Source: Elusimicrobia bacterium GWA2_51_34
Lineage (GTDB): Bacteria; Elusimicrobiota; Elusimicrobia; Elusimicrobiales; UBA9959
DNA: 64,000 bases
Reading direction: 5' to 3'
NCBI GenBank assembly: GCA_001799565.1
Contig: MGTS01000006.1
Location: 65,006-129,005, forward strand
The notes beneath the pieces were generated by a model. It was not told the origin of the DNA and made no database searches. It saw only the letters and a program-made list of their open reading frames with translations. Below, one piece after another: positions 1 through 8,856 of this stretch; the first letter of the stretch is position 1, and every line of letters begins with the position of its first letter. Position numbers and translations under genes: made by a program.

Positions 1-315
1 CGAAAATCTCTGAAGAAGCGCGCCGTCGGTGGAATCAAGGAAAATAACTTTGTAGTCAAGACCCAGCGCGCGCAGGCTGTCAAGCGAGCGGGTAAAGCCC
101 CTGAAAAACCGCCCCTCGCGCATATCCAACCCAAGGGCCACAAAGCGGAAGTGCTTCTGATTTTTTATAAATTCCAGGAATTCCGGGATCAGGCCTATCG
201 GCAGATTGTCCACGCAGTAAAAACCGAAGTCTTCAAAACATTTAAGCGCCTGGCTTTTGCCCGCTCCGGACATGCCGGTAATAATAAAAAGCTTACCACC
301 TGATAGATTTTTCAT
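1..315 (-). CDS. rapZ: RapZ/YvcJ-family nucleotide-binding protein, 3' part beyond the window
   Basis: The first 105 codons are present and the reading frame runs off the left edge, so the protein is truncated by the window and not by mutation. Residues 14-21 form a Walker A loop (GMSGAGKS), followed by the family-typical VDNLP at about 35-39. RapZ proteins are GTP/ATP-binding; in enterobacteria RapZ is an RNase E adaptor for small-RNA decay, while in many other bacteria the role is unclear. The ATG at 315 lies 6 bases after the hprK stop, so the two are almost certainly co-transcribed. The order hpf-hprK-rapZ matches the conserved rpoN-region/nitrogen-PTS cluster of Gram-negatives. Family assignment is firm; function here is inferred. 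Confidence 0.9.
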   Translation of the reverse strand, partial: MKNLSGGKLFIITGMSGAGKSQALKCFEDFGFYCVDNLPIGLIPEFLEFIKNQKHFRFVALGLDMREGRFFRGFTRSLDSLRALGLDYKVIFLDSTDGALLQRFS

Positions 316-321
316 GCTGTT

Positions 322-1296
322 TTAATTGCGGCTGTTTTTTCCCATTTCTTTTATAAGGTTTTCGTTGAATTTTTTAGCCGTGAAATAACCCTGGTTTTTA
401 AGGCGCTGATTCAGGGCCGCCACCTCTATAAGTACCGCCAGGTTCCGGCCGGGAGTGACCGGCAGCCGCAACGACGGCATGGAAACATCAAGCAGGATGA
501 TTTCACGCGACTTAAGCCCGGTGCGGTCATAATCGGCAAGGCTTCCCGGGACCACTGTTTCAAGCTGCACATGCATTTCTATTATGGACTGGTCCATTAT
601 GGAGCCCACGCCGAACAGCAGTTCCACGTCTATGATGCCAAGCCCCCTGACTTCCATGTAATGCTTTATATTTTTAGGGGAATTGCCTACCAGCATATAG
701 CCGATGCGCCTTTTAATTTCTATCACATCATCCGCTATAAGGATATGGCCTCTTTTTAAAAGCTCCAGGGCGCATTCCGACTTGCCCACGCCCGAAGCGC
801 CCTGTATGAGCACACCCAGGCCGTAAACATTTACAAGCACCCCGTGCGCGTAAGCGACGGCGGCCAGTTTATCGTCAAGAAATATGGTAAGTTCCCTGAT
901 AAAGGAAGAAGTGTCGGTTGAGCTTGTAAGCAGCGGCACTCCCGCGCGCGCGCAGGCCGATTTTATAACGGGCAGGGGACGCAGGCCGCCGGTCACTATC
1001 ACGCAGGGGATGTCGGAGAAAGCGAACATCTTCCGGAAGTTCGCGCTCACCAGACGTTTGTCTTCTTTCAGACAGTAGGCATGTTCCCCCTGGCCTATTA
1101 TCTGTATGCGCTCGGACCGGAACTGCTCCATGTGGCCCGCAATGGCGAGCCCCGGCCGGTTTATCTCGCTGACTACGATCTTGCGGGAAAGTTTTTTTGC
1201 TCCGCTGATCACCTTCAACCCCAGGATCTTGCCCCTGTATTTCAGCAATTCCGCGATGGTCACCGTTTTTGGGGCGCTGTGCGTGGTTTCTGTCAT
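322..1296 (-). CDS. hprK: HPr kinase/phosphorylase
   Basis: This 324-residue protein has the normal family length. It phosphorylates and dephosphorylates Ser-46 of HPr in the cytoplasm and so links sugar flux to regulation. Visible marks are the HGVLVNVYG segment with the conserved His at about 151, the Walker A loop GASGVGKS at 166-173, the acidic IADD at about 187-190, and the HprK signature EVRGLGIIDV at 215-224. It sits between hpf (upstream, 73-base gap) and rapZ (6-base gap). No HPr or EI gene is in the window, so its partner must be encoded elsewhere. The ATG at 1296 gives a full N-terminal domain; no strong ribosome-binding site is visible. Confidence 0.95.
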   Translation of the reverse strand: MTETTHSAPKTVTIAELLKYRGKILGLKVISGAKKLSRKIVVSEINRPGLAIAGHMEQFRSERIQIIGQGEHAYCLKEDKRLVSANFRKMFAFSDIPCVIVTGGLRPLPVIKSACARAGVPLLTSSTDTSSFIRELTIFLDDKLAAVAYAHGVLVNVYGLGVLIQGASGVGKSECALELLKRGHILIADDVIEIKRRIGYMLVGNSPKNIKHYMEVRGLGIIDVELLFGVGSIMDQSIIEMHVQLETVVPGSLADYDRTGLKSREIILLDVSMPSLRLPVTPGRNLAVLIEVAALNQRLKNQGYFTAKKFNENLIKEMGKNSRN

Positions 1297-1321
1297 TTGA
1301 TGATTCCGGGGAAACGGAAAA

Positions 1322-1354
1322 GCAACCGGTTACCGGCCACATTACCGGTTACTT
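1322..1354. repeat. Heptad word array, GTTACCG family
   Basis: Seven-base words (GCAACCG, GTTACCG, then ATTACCG, GTTACTT) fill half of the 73-base gap between hpf and hprK. AACCGGT at 1324-1330 can pair with ACCGGTT at 1344-1350. The same word family recurs at 46868-46916. Confidence 0.6.
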
Positions 1355-1369
1355 GCCGCCTTCTTCGTC

Positions 1370-1888
1370 TTATTTCTTAACCGGCTGTAAAAGGCCGTAG
1401 GTGCTGTCAAGCCGCTTGAACACCACTCTCACCTGCTTTGACTCTTTATCCATGAAAAGCCAGAAATTATAACCCAGCTTTTCCATTTCAACCACGGCGT
1501 CTTCCCTGCCCTGCGGTTTTATGGGCACATCTTTCACTACCGAAAACCGTATTTCCGGGCCGACCAGCGTGGTAAATTCGCTGTAATCCATTTCCCTGCC
1601 GCGGTGCTCGACATGGCGTTCCTTGTATTTCTTCACCTGTATTCCCATTTTAGACATAACCTTGTCTATGGCGGAATACACATCGTCCGACTGGGCGCTG
1701 GCTTTCATTGTCTGGTGACCGGCGTGGACGATGGCTTCGGCCGTGTATATTTTCTTTTCAAGGCTGACCATAGCCTGGGCCCATACGATATTATCAAGGA
1801 ATTCGCTAAGCTTTGAAAACCTGGCTTCTATGAAATCCTTTATGGCATCGGTAATTTTAAGTTTCCTGGCTACTATGTGCACTCTCAT
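1370..1888 (-). CDS. hpf: Long-form ribosome hibernation promoting factor
   Basis: The 172-residue protein has an N-terminal S30AE/YfiA domain (about 1-105) and a C-terminal dimerisation domain (about 110-170) containing NFWLFMDKES and VVFKRLDSTYGLLQP, which mark the long HPF form. Long HPF dimerises 70S ribosomes into inactive 100S particles in stationary phase. The start is supported by a GGAGG ribosome-binding site just upstream on the minus strand. It is the first gene of the hpf-hprK-rapZ group and is separated from the pilin genes by 146 bases without another gene. Confidence 0.95.
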   Translation of the reverse strand: MRVHIVARKLKITDAIKDFIEARFSKLSEFLDNIVWAQAMVSLEKKIYTAEAIVHAGHQTMKASAQSDDVYSAIDKVMSKMGIQVKKYKERHVEHRGREMDYSEFTTLVGPEIRFSVVKDVPIKPQGREDAVVEMEKLGYNFWLFMDKESKQVRVVFKRLDSTYGLLQPVKK

Positions 1889-2034
1889 GGTTTCCTCCGT
1901 AATCGTACAAAACGCTGACTGACTACATATAACTTATTAAATTATGAGTTCTTTTTCAATGACGATGAACTACCGCCAGAGGGCGCTGAAGGGATTGGCG
2001 CCGGCCACCGGTGCGGCGGGCGCAAGCCGGGTAT

Positions 2035-3339
2035 TTATGGGAGAGCGGCGGGCCACGGGGTGGTGATATCCTGCCAGGATGTCCTCACCAGCGTGTAATT
2101 TGTCGTCAGGATGTCCTGCGCAACAGCCGGATCGTAGTATATTTTACAATGCGAGTTGGAATCTATATTGGCCGTTCCCTTAACCACTATGGCCCCATGA
2201 ACCAAGTCGTCGCTGCCTCCGCCATTTGGGAGACTCAGGTTTTTGCCGACATATACGAATCCGTGGATGGCGGGATTTATGGATTTGGTAAGACCGGTGG
2301 GACGGTAAGTGTTGTTAAGGCTGCCGAAACAGGCCGGAACAGCCGGACTTATGGCATTAAGAGGGGCATCGTAATTATCCAGATAATAATCCCAGTCATT
2401 GCAGTACTGCTTCCAGGCCACTGGCGGAACCGTAGCGGCATAGGAACCCACGGTGGCCTGACTCCCGTTCTTGAACTCCATATTGCCCATAATAATAACA
2501 TTGCCTATGATGGCACTTTTGAAGTTAGTCCAGTTTCCCGCGATATAATACGTCCCCCCGACGAGCGAATTGCAGTTAGTGCTCCAGTCACCAGGCTGAT
2601 AATAATGGTTGCCGCAGGGGTCATGAAGGGGATTGGCCGGGTCGGGGCCGATGGCCAGGTCTTTATAACCCTCAGTGTTTACCGCCGGAAACGGCGGAAG
2701 CTGGGTTTGATAAGAATGCCACCACCAGCAGGTGCCCGGGTCGCAGTTGTTACCGCCAGGGCCGTCAGTATCCAATGAGACCCCGTTGCTTTGGATGTCG
2801 TTGGCGCTCCAGAAGGAGGGATGGTTCTTACCGCCGGTATCCACCGTTTTGGGGCTGGTGACGGCGCCCCACTCAACCTGTATATTGTTGCCGGTAATGG
2901 CAACTCCGTCAGCCGCTACGATACTTATGTTGCCCATGACGGAGTTGGCGTAGACCGCCTTAAGCGCCCGCGTTTCCTTTAGGTTCTTATCGCGGGCGAT
3001 GGCGGTGATTACAACCGTCCCCGTCTCCGTGCCGCTGGTAATGCCTATGGTATAAGAGCCGCCGTCAAGATCGGTATAAGCCGTAGGCGTACTGAGGTCG
3101 AACCCTGTCAACGCCTGTCCATTTTTGATGGCTGTCCAGGTGGCAGTGGATTCCGTGACTTTCTGATATCCCCTGTCCAGCGCCCCTTCCACCAGCTGGA
3201 AAGCGTTGGAGTTCTGTGCCTGTTTCATACTCCATTTTGTTTCATTGCGGATATACATAACCATAGCCGGGACAATTATGGCCAGCACCGCCAGCAATAT
3301 AATGGCCCCAACCAGCACCTGACCTTTATTTTTTTCCAT
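2035..3339 (-). CDS. PilX-like pilus-associated protein
   Basis: The 434-residue protein starts with a short basic segment and a single hydrophobic helix (about 8-30, GAIILLAVLAIIVPAM), like the N-terminus of PilX/TadG-type pilus assembly proteins. No canonical prepilin cleavage motif is present. The rest is a large extracytoplasmic region rich in Gly, Asn, Tyr and Trp, with several Cys that could form disulfides, and resembles cell-surface beta-rich domains. It begins directly after the upstream gene's stop (no gap), so it is translationally coupled to the two pilin-like genes at 3340 and 3825. A minor pilin or pilus-tip role is inferred; the ligand is unknown. Confidence 0.7.
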   Translation of the reverse strand: MEKNKGQVLVGAIILLAVLAIIVPAMVMYIRNETKWSMKQAQNSNAFQLVEGALDRGYQKVTESTATWTAIKNGQALTGFDLSTPTAYTDLDGGSYTIGITSGTETGTVVITAIARDKNLKETRALKAVYANSVMGNISIVAADGVAITGNNIQVEWGAVTSPKTVDTGGKNHPSFWSANDIQSNGVSLDTDGPGGNNCDPGTCWWWHSYQTQLPPFPAVNTEGYKDLAIGPDPANPLHDPCGNHYYQPGDWSTNCNSLVGGTYYIAGNWTNFKSAIIGNVIIMGNMEFKNGSQATVGSYAATVPPVAWKQYCNDWDYYLDNYDAPLNAISPAVPACFGSLNNTYRPTGLTKSINPAIHGFVYVGKNLSLPNGGGSDDLVHGAIVVKGTANIDSNSHCKIYYDPAVAQDILTTNYTLVRTSWQDITTPWPAALP

Positions 3340-3834
3340 CTAGTTCATGATCCTCACTTTTTGAATTGATAACTGCAGCGCCTTCTTGCCGCCCCTGTAA
3401 GTCGACGACTGCGCGGTGAGTGAGACCGAAATGAGACTGACGTCGTCCGAACGCGGATAAGTGAACGCGATGTAGGCGATACTGTTTGAGAGGGTTGAGA
3501 TGTTGTCTGAAAGCCGCATGTGCAGCTTATTTCCTTCCTGGTAAAAAGAAACGGTCTGGCCCTGAATGCTGGTGAAAGTGATGCGTGAACAAGACGGCTG
3601 ATTGGCGGCGGCGTCAATTACCACGGTGCCGCTTTGGCCCTGCCGGATAAAACGATTCATCAGGTCAAGGCTGTGGCGTACATCCCGTTGAATGGTATTT
3701 CTGGCGCTGGTCTGCCGCCAGAAGTTGGTCATTTGCGTAAGCAGCGGCGCGGACATCCCTCCCACTATCCCTATGATAGCGACCGTGAGCATCAATTCCA
3801 GCAGGGTATAACCTTTTTTAGAATTTATGGCCAT
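3340..3834 (-). CDS. Type IV pilin-like protein (PilW/GspJ-like)
   Basis: The 164-residue protein carries a textbook class III prepilin leader: KKG followed by YTLLELMLTVAIIGIVGG, with the expected Gly before the cleavage site and Glu at +5. The mature part is a small globular domain of the minor pseudopilin kind. Prepilin peptidase would process it at the inner membrane and it would enter a type IV pilus or type II secretion pseudopilus. Its ATG overlaps the end of the upstream 877-residue gene by 10 bases, indicating coupled translation within a three-gene minor-pilin operon. Confidence 0.85.
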   Translation of the reverse strand: MAINSKKGYTLLELMLTVAIIGIVGGMSAPLLTQMTNFWRQTSARNTIQRDVRHSLDLMNRFIRQGQSGTVVIDAAANQPSCSRITFTSIQGQTVSFYQEGNKLHMRLSDNISTLSNSIAYIAFTYPRSDDVSLISVSLTAQSSTYRGGKKALQLSIQKVRIMN

Positions 3835-6458
3835 GTAAAATTCTGATCCGGCGTCGCCGCGCCCGCGCCCACGGAAATCCCTGTTATGAGTTTGCTGGGA
3901 GTGGGAGAGGCGGCTATTCCTGTTTTGATATCAACTACGGGATAAAAGAACCGCACATTATACGTGGAGGTGGTGCTGGCGCGCACTTCCAGGCTATACA
4001 TTCCATCCGACTTGCTGGAGACGGCGTAGAAAATAGTAAGCGACGGGGACGTGGCGGCGGTAATGGCCGGCATTGGATCGGGAACGGTACCCGTGCTTGC
4101 GACTACCAGAACCCCCGTGGTAATAGGGGAGCCGTTGGCTGAGACGCTCCCCGTAATTGTTCCAAGAGCCCCGATTACAGTGACAGTACCGGCAAAAACG
4201 GTATCGCCCGGAACCGTAACGCTGGACGTAAGAGGCTGGCCCGGAAGCGAAGTGTAGCTTTGAAGCGGATCCAAAATAGGCGTAATAGTGTACGCCGCCG
4301 CCGCGGTGGCCGCAAAGATGTAAAAATACCCCGTATTGTCGGTGGTATCTTCATATACCGCCGTGCCAAGAGTCGCCAGCACCGGTATATTGGGAAGCGC
4401 GCCAAGCCCGGGGGTAACATATCCCTTGATAACTCCGCCCTGCGCGAGGTGGAAGGCGGGTATAGTTGTTACAGCTCCCTCCGCGATAGTGGCTACCGCG
4501 TTGTCGCTGGTGTAACTACCATTGTCCGAATTACAATTGGCGGTAATAACCGTGATCCCTGTAGTCAGGTTCAAAACATAAAATCCCTGGGAGTCGGTCC
4601 TGCTAGGTGGGGATCCATCGGAAGCGCACATCAGAATCCCGTTTATACGCTTGAAGTAATCGGGACCGACGCCAAAAACCATGCCACCGGCGAAACCGCC
4701 CATATACGCGGAGCTTAAGACAGTATTATAAAAACCGGAATCCGGCCAGGAAGGAGAGGTTGAGCCGTTGGGAATGGTGGTAAGCAACCCCTGCGAAACC
4801 ACGACATTTGAGATCGTCTGACTGGAGTTTTCGGTCATAACCGCCACTGTCCAGGTGCCAGTGGCAACGCCCACTACGGTAAAAGAGGACATGGCGCACA
4901 CCTGGCCCTGCGGACCGGTCACGGAATATTCGCAGGATAGCGCCCCGGCGGAATTGCCGTCGTTGGCTAAAACATAAGCTCCGGTAGAGGGCCTTCCGGA
5001 GATTACGGTCTGAGCCGGGCTGGAGGAGTTGAAAGGCCTATAAACAATGCCGCTTGCGGCAGTGTTGTTATAGTAAAAATCATTCGCGTTGTTGTCCGTG
5101 TCATAAGCCCGGCCGTAGGTTATTCCCACGGCACAGGCAGAAGAAAATCGCACGATTTGATTCCCTGCCTGCATCCCATCAAAGCCGTTCGCCGTGTTAT
5201 TTGGGATTGAAGTTCCTTCACAAAACCCTGGATCTACGCAGGCATCATTATTATTATCATTCCACCCCACGGTGTCATAGGAAGCATTGTCTAAGTAATT
5301 GCTTAAGCGTATAGCGCCGGCCCGGTTATTATCCAGATGATCGGGAAAGGTTGGAATAGTGTCGCAACCGGCGGCCGAGCCGAAGCAGGCGTCGGCGTTG
5401 ATCATGGAACCATTGATCATGAATGCCGTTGCGCTGGCCAGCAGGTAATAGCTGCCCGAAGGCACGTAGGTACTTATAAACACAAAGTTAAATGCGCCGT
5501 GGGCGCGGTCCTGCCCGGCCGCCTCACAATCGTAATCGATGCGGATATTCGGATTGCCGGTCACGCCGATATTGATTGGGCTGGTAGTGGGGTTGAAAAG
5601 TTCTATGTACTCCACACTACTGTTTCCCAGCATGTCATTGACCCAGGTGTTGGTCTCAACCACAACCTGGCTTATCACCAGGCCGGGATTGGTGGTATAA
5701 ACGCTGGCGGAACCCACAGTACCCGTAGCGATGCGGGTCAGCGAAAAAGGCTGTGTCGTATACGCCCCTTCGTTAACAGTAAGGGGCTCGGTGCCCTGGG
5801 AAAAGAAACCGGCCGAAGAGCAAACAAGTGAATAGGTCCCCGGCGCGACTTGAAAACTGTAATTGCCGGCGGAATTGGAATATCCCCTCCACCTGGGAGA
5901 GCCGCTCACCTGAACCAGCGCCCCGGCCAGAGCGCCTCCGGTGCTAACCGTAACCTGGCCATTAAATCCTGTGCTTAAAGTTGATACGCTGGAATTCTGA
6001 TAATAGCTGTCCAACTGGATCTTCTTTTTTACCCCGCGCTCCGCCCAAGAGATATAAACCGTGATTTTTTTCATGCCGGTGTCATTTGAACTGTAAGGAA
6101 CTGTGGAAACGCCGCCTCCGTAGACTGACGCGTAATCCACATTAATAGCCCGCGTTAAAGCCGGAAAACCCCACATAGTAATAACTTCCGGCGGATAGTT
6201 GCCGTTGTCGTAGACAAAGTCAGGGGAATAACCGGAACTGGTCACGGAATAAGTGGTCACCAGCAATTGGTAATAGGATTTATTCTTCAGGACCTCCATT
6301 CTTTCCTGGGCCAGATTGGCGGCAATACTTTTCAGCCGGGATTGGGTGATAGACTGGTTAATATACTTGAAAGCCCCCATGCTGCCCATCACGCCGATGG
6401 TGACAACAGCCACGGCAATCATCATCTCAAGAAGCGTTACACCTTTTCTCTTCAGCAT
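3825..6458 (-). CDS. Giant type IV pilin-like protein with lamin-tail and carboxypeptidase-regulatory-like domains
   Basis: The 877-residue protein starts with a class III leader (KRKG, then VTLLEMMIAVAVV), so it should be assembled like a pilin. The mature part is far larger than a normal pilin (about 150-200 residues). Around 165-240 there is a carboxypeptidase-regulatory-like fold (GALVQVSG, NSAGNYSFQVAPGTYSL). Around 255-440 a lamin-tail-like domain follows (LVISQVVVETN, VEYIELFNPTT). Two or three more Ig-like or carboxypeptidase-regulatory repeats run to the C-terminus. Such domains usually serve in cell-surface contacts. It is the first gene of the minor-pilin operon. Adhesion is inferred from architecture only. 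Confidence 0.75.
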   Translation of the reverse strand: MLKRKGVTLLEMMIAVAVVTIGVMGSMGAFKYINQSITQSRLKSIAANLAQERMEVLKNKSYYQLLVTTYSVTSSGYSPDFVYDNGNYPPEVITMWGFPALTRAINVDYASVYGGGVSTVPYSSNDTGMKKITVYISWAERGVKKKIQLDSYYQNSSVSTLSTGFNGQVTVSTGGALAGALVQVSGSPRWRGYSNSAGNYSFQVAPGTYSLVCSSAGFFSQGTEPLTVNEGAYTTQPFSLTRIATGTVGSASVYTTNPGLVISQVVVETNTWVNDMLGNSSVEYIELFNPTTSPINIGVTGNPNIRIDYDCEAAGQDRAHGAFNFVFISTYVPSGSYYLLASATAFMINGSMINADACFGSAAGCDTIPTFPDHLDNNRAGAIRLSNYLDNASYDTVGWNDNNNDACVDPGFCEGTSIPNNTANGFDGMQAGNQIVRFSSACAVGITYGRAYDTDNNANDFYYNNTAASGIVYRPFNSSSPAQTVISGRPSTGAYVLANDGNSAGALSCEYSVTGPQGQVCAMSSFTVVGVATGTWTVAVMTENSSQTISNVVVSQGLLTTIPNGSTSPSWPDSGFYNTVLSSAYMGGFAGGMVFGVGPDYFKRINGILMCASDGSPPSRTDSQGFYVLNLTTGITVITANCNSDNGSYTSDNAVATIAEGAVTTIPAFHLAQGGVIKGYVTPGLGALPNIPVLATLGTAVYEDTTDNTGYFYIFAATAAAAYTITPILDPLQSYTSLPGQPLTSSVTVPGDTVFAGTVTVIGALGTITGSVSANGSPITTGVLVVASTGTVPDPMPAITAATSPSLTIFYAVSSKSDGMYSLEVRASTTSTYNVRFFYPVVDIKTGIAASPTPSKLITGISVGAGAATPDQNFTWP

Positions 6459-6527
6459 AAATAGCGCTTTATTCCAGCGGCCCGGCTGGAGGGAATTATC
6501 AAATTTTACGCAGGTATTGCCTTTCCC

Positions 6528-7340
6528 CTACGGATACGAACCCGCGTCTTCCTCGGCGGCGGGCGGCGGATTGCCGGCGGGTTTGGCGGCAGCGGGCTCG
6601 TCAGCCATTATATCTTCCGCGGGCGCTGAAACTTTGGCCGGAGCCGGGGCTTTTTTCCTTAAAACACGCTTTTTTTTGCGCACGGGCCGAACGGGCGCGC
6701 CCTGTTCCTTATCCACCATCGTCTCTCCGGGCCCATCACCTGCCGGGACAGCCGAGGCCGGAGCCGGGGGTATTGCCGCACCGGCCGTATCGGCCGGCGC
6801 GGGCAGCCGTCGTTTTTTTCTTAACACCCTGCGCTTTTTGAGGGGCTTCGGCGCGGCAATTTCATTTGAAACAGCCGTTTTTTCAGTTATTGCCGGCTCC
6901 TCTTTCGGGGCGGGTTTGTTTTTCGCGTCAAGCATGGCGTTATAGCTCTGGCGTTGTTCCTCATCAAGGTACTCCCTTATCAGATCCGGCAGGCCCTGAT
7001 TTATTTTCAAAAGTCCCTGACGCTGGCCCTCCGCTTTAAAGCGCCATTTCGCTTCCTCAGCGGAAGTCTTGTCATATTCCTTAGTCAACTTGTCAAATTT
7101 TTTGGTTTCCTTATCTATGGCCCCCATAAGCCTTTCTTCCTGCTTGGAACTCAGGCGAAGCGCCGCCAGTTCCCATACTAGTTTCTGGGAGTCCGGCCTC
7201 TGCGCCGCTTCAATGGCGGGCTCTTCTTTTGGTTCCCTGCCAAGCCCGGGTAAACTGTCAAGCAAGGCGTGGTGCTGGTTCTGCGCCACGGCTGAAGCGA
7301 AAGGCCATGCGAGCGCCGCGGCGATTATCATTTTCTTCAT
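6528..7340 (-). CDS. Exported basic low-complexity protein, function unknown
   Basis: The 270-residue protein has a clear signal peptide (about 1-19, ending AVAQ). A charged helical region follows at about 50-150 (LSSKQEERLMGAIDKETKKF and onward), reminiscent of Spy/LTXXQ-type periplasmic proteins but too weak to assign. The C-terminal half is Ala/Pro-rich and carries two near-identical basic clusters (KKRRVLRKKRR and KKKRVLRKK) separated by about 50 residues. The basic clusters could bind nucleic acid, LPS or peptidoglycan. It lies 69 bases upstream of the giant pilin gene on the same strand. I recognise no family. Confidence 0.6.
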   Translation of the reverse strand: MKKMIIAAALAWPFASAVAQNQHHALLDSLPGLGREPKEEPAIEAAQRPDSQKLVWELAALRLSSKQEERLMGAIDKETKKFDKLTKEYDKTSAEEAKWRFKAEGQRQGLLKINQGLPDLIREYLDEEQRQSYNAMLDAKNKPAPKEEPAITEKTAVSNEIAAPKPLKKRRVLRKKRRLPAPADTAGAAIPPAPASAVPAGDGPGETMVDKEQGAPVRPVRKKKRVLRKKAPAPAKVSAPAEDIMADEPAAAKPAGNPPPAAEEDAGSYP

Positions 7341-7483
7341 TTTTCCTCCTGGCTGCAGATGACGCTAATATCTATAATTCTAGCAATATTTCCGCCCCCA
7401 ATGCTTACCCGCTTGGGTCCAACTAAACGCTCAGGCTCCCGGGTGCGGCGCGTCTTATCTTGCGCTATCAGTTGCAATTTTCT

Positions 7484-7524
7484 ACTCGCCACTCTCACTT
7501 GTGACTTGCAACTTGTAACTCAAC
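7484..7524. repeat. Heptad word array, ACTTGTG family, overlapping the permease stop codon
   Basis: Consecutive seven-base words of the form ACTNNNN (ACTCGCC, ACTTGTG, ACTTGCA, ACTTGTA) end exactly over the stop codon of the LptF/G gene (7520-7522). This is a one-armed copy; only a short possible partner (GTTGCAA, about 7471-7477) is visible. Confidence 0.6.
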
Positions 7525-8632
7525 GGGCATACAGGCGTCTTTTCCAAAGCCAGAAGCCGGCAGCAGCCGCCGCGATAGCGGGCGCAAAAACCGCCCACGG
7601 AAACAAAAAACTGTATTTTTTAGCCAGCACCACTCCGGTAAGCGTGAGGCCGTAATAGAAAAAGATTATAAGCAGGCTGAGCGAAAAGCCGGCGGAACGT
7701 CCTTTTTTTTCAAGCACCACCCCCAGCGGGGCTCCTATAAGGAAAAACACCACGGGCGTAAGGGCAAAGGTAAGGCGCGAAACTATTTCCACGCGGTAGC
7801 GGGCTGCGTTTTCAGCGTCTATCTCCCCGGCTTTAAGCCTGCGCCAAAGCTCGTAGCTGGAATATTCAAGCGGGCTCAGGCGGCGCTCAAGCGCGTTTTC
7901 GGAAATAAAAGGCAAGAGCGTCTTATAGGAAGAGAATTCGCCGTAAAGCAGTTTCTCATCGTCTTTGCAATCGGTCTGGGTAAACTGCCCGTTAGCGAGC
8001 GTTATCTCTATCCCTTTTTCCCGCACCATCTCATAGCGGCCGGCGGCGGAGTTTATTTTCGTCACAGAAACCGGCGTCTCCCCGTTGTTCACGCGTTTTA
8101 TCAGCTGCACATAACGCAGTTTTTTAGTGATATTGTTCACTTCCCTTGAGTATATAACCCAGTCGGAAACTTTCTGAAAAGTACGCGGCTTCAGCTCTAT
8201 TTTGGTAACCCGGTTCAGCATGTAACGGGTATAGTCGGAGGATTTTTTAAAGGCTTTCGGACCCAGCCAGTTGTTTACCGTCATAAGCAGCACCGCGCAT
8301 AGAACGGCCAGGGCAAAGGCGCTGTAAAGTATCTCCGGGAAAGAAAATCCTCCGGCCCGAAGCGCCACTATTTCACCATCCTGCGACATTTGCGCCAGGC
8401 TCAAAAGCAGACCCAGCAAAAAGGCAAGCGGCATGGACATGGAAATTATGTTGGGGAGCAGGTAGCCTATACTTTTCAGCAGAAAATAAAAAGAAAAACC
8501 GCCCAGCACCCCCCGGTTTACAATTTGCACAAAATTCAGCATCACAAAAAGCGCCGTAAAAACAAAAAGCGAAAGCGCGAAGAATTTTGTGAAATTTTTC
8601 AGTGTATAGCGCTGGGCTATGGGAATTCGCAT
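7520..8632 (-). CDS. LptF/LptG (YjgP/YjgQ) family permease
   Basis: The 370-residue protein has the LptF/LptG layout. Three transmembrane helices lie near the N-terminus (about 15-125, including SMSMPLAFLLGLLLSLAQMS), then a periplasmic beta-jellyroll region (about 130-265), then three C-terminal helices (about 275-365). The family forms the inner-membrane core of the Lpt complex with LptB and drives LPS to the outer membrane. The N-terminal motif MRIPIAQRYTLKNF is typical. Which of the two paralogues it is cannot be decided from the sequence, and no second paralogue is in the window. It is divergent from the SprA-like gene, with a word-array element between them. Confidence 0.85.
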   Translation of the reverse strand: MRIPIAQRYTLKNFTKFFALSLFVFTALFVMLNFVQIVNRGVLGGFSFYFLLKSIGYLLPNIISMSMPLAFLLGLLLSLAQMSQDGEIVALRAGGFSFPEILYSAFALAVLCAVLLMTVNNWLGPKAFKKSSDYTRYMLNRVTKIELKPRTFQKVSDWVIYSREVNNITKKLRYVQLIKRVNNGETPVSVTKINSAAGRYEMVREKGIEITLANGQFTQTDCKDDEKLLYGEFSSYKTLLPFISENALERRLSPLEYSSYELWRRLKAGEIDAENAARYRVEIVSRLTFALTPVVFFLIGAPLGVVLEKKGRSAGFSLSLLIIFFYYGLTLTGVVLAKKYSFLFPWAVFAPAIAAAAAGFWLWKRRLYAR

Positions 8633-8649
8633 TAATTTATTCTATTATA

Positions 8650-8806
8650 TTGTTCCTGCACGGAAAGTCGCAGGAACAATGATTACAGCGATAAAGAGCA
8701 GATGACGGCGATAAGCAGGCGCTACTGAAGTCGCTTGTTTGTTATCGCTGTAATCACTTCCTCATCACTGTAATCACAGTTCCTGCGGCTTTTGAAGGCA
8801 GGAACT
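8650..8806. repeat. Composite inverted element: hairpin, word arms, hairpin
   Basis: This divergent intergenic region holds a nested symmetric structure. TTGTTCCTGC (8650-8659) pairs with GCAGGAACAA (8670-8679). GATTACAGCGATAA (8681-8694) pairs perfectly with 8742-8755. AGTTCCTGC (8778-8786) pairs with GCAGGAACT (8798-8806). The outer hairpins share the GTTCCTGC word, and the inner arms use words related to GTAATCGC, as at 16853-16912. Promoters for both flanking genes must lie in or beside it. Confidence 0.75.
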
Positions 8807-8856
8807 GACAATATTATATTATAAATCGGGCGCCGGATTTTTGCAAAGTAAAAATA

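Noticed and set aside
2011..2778. 255-codon plus-strand frame opposite the PilX-like gene
   Set aside because: No recognisable domain or ribosome-binding site, and it is fully antisense to a gene that is coupled to its operon neighbours.
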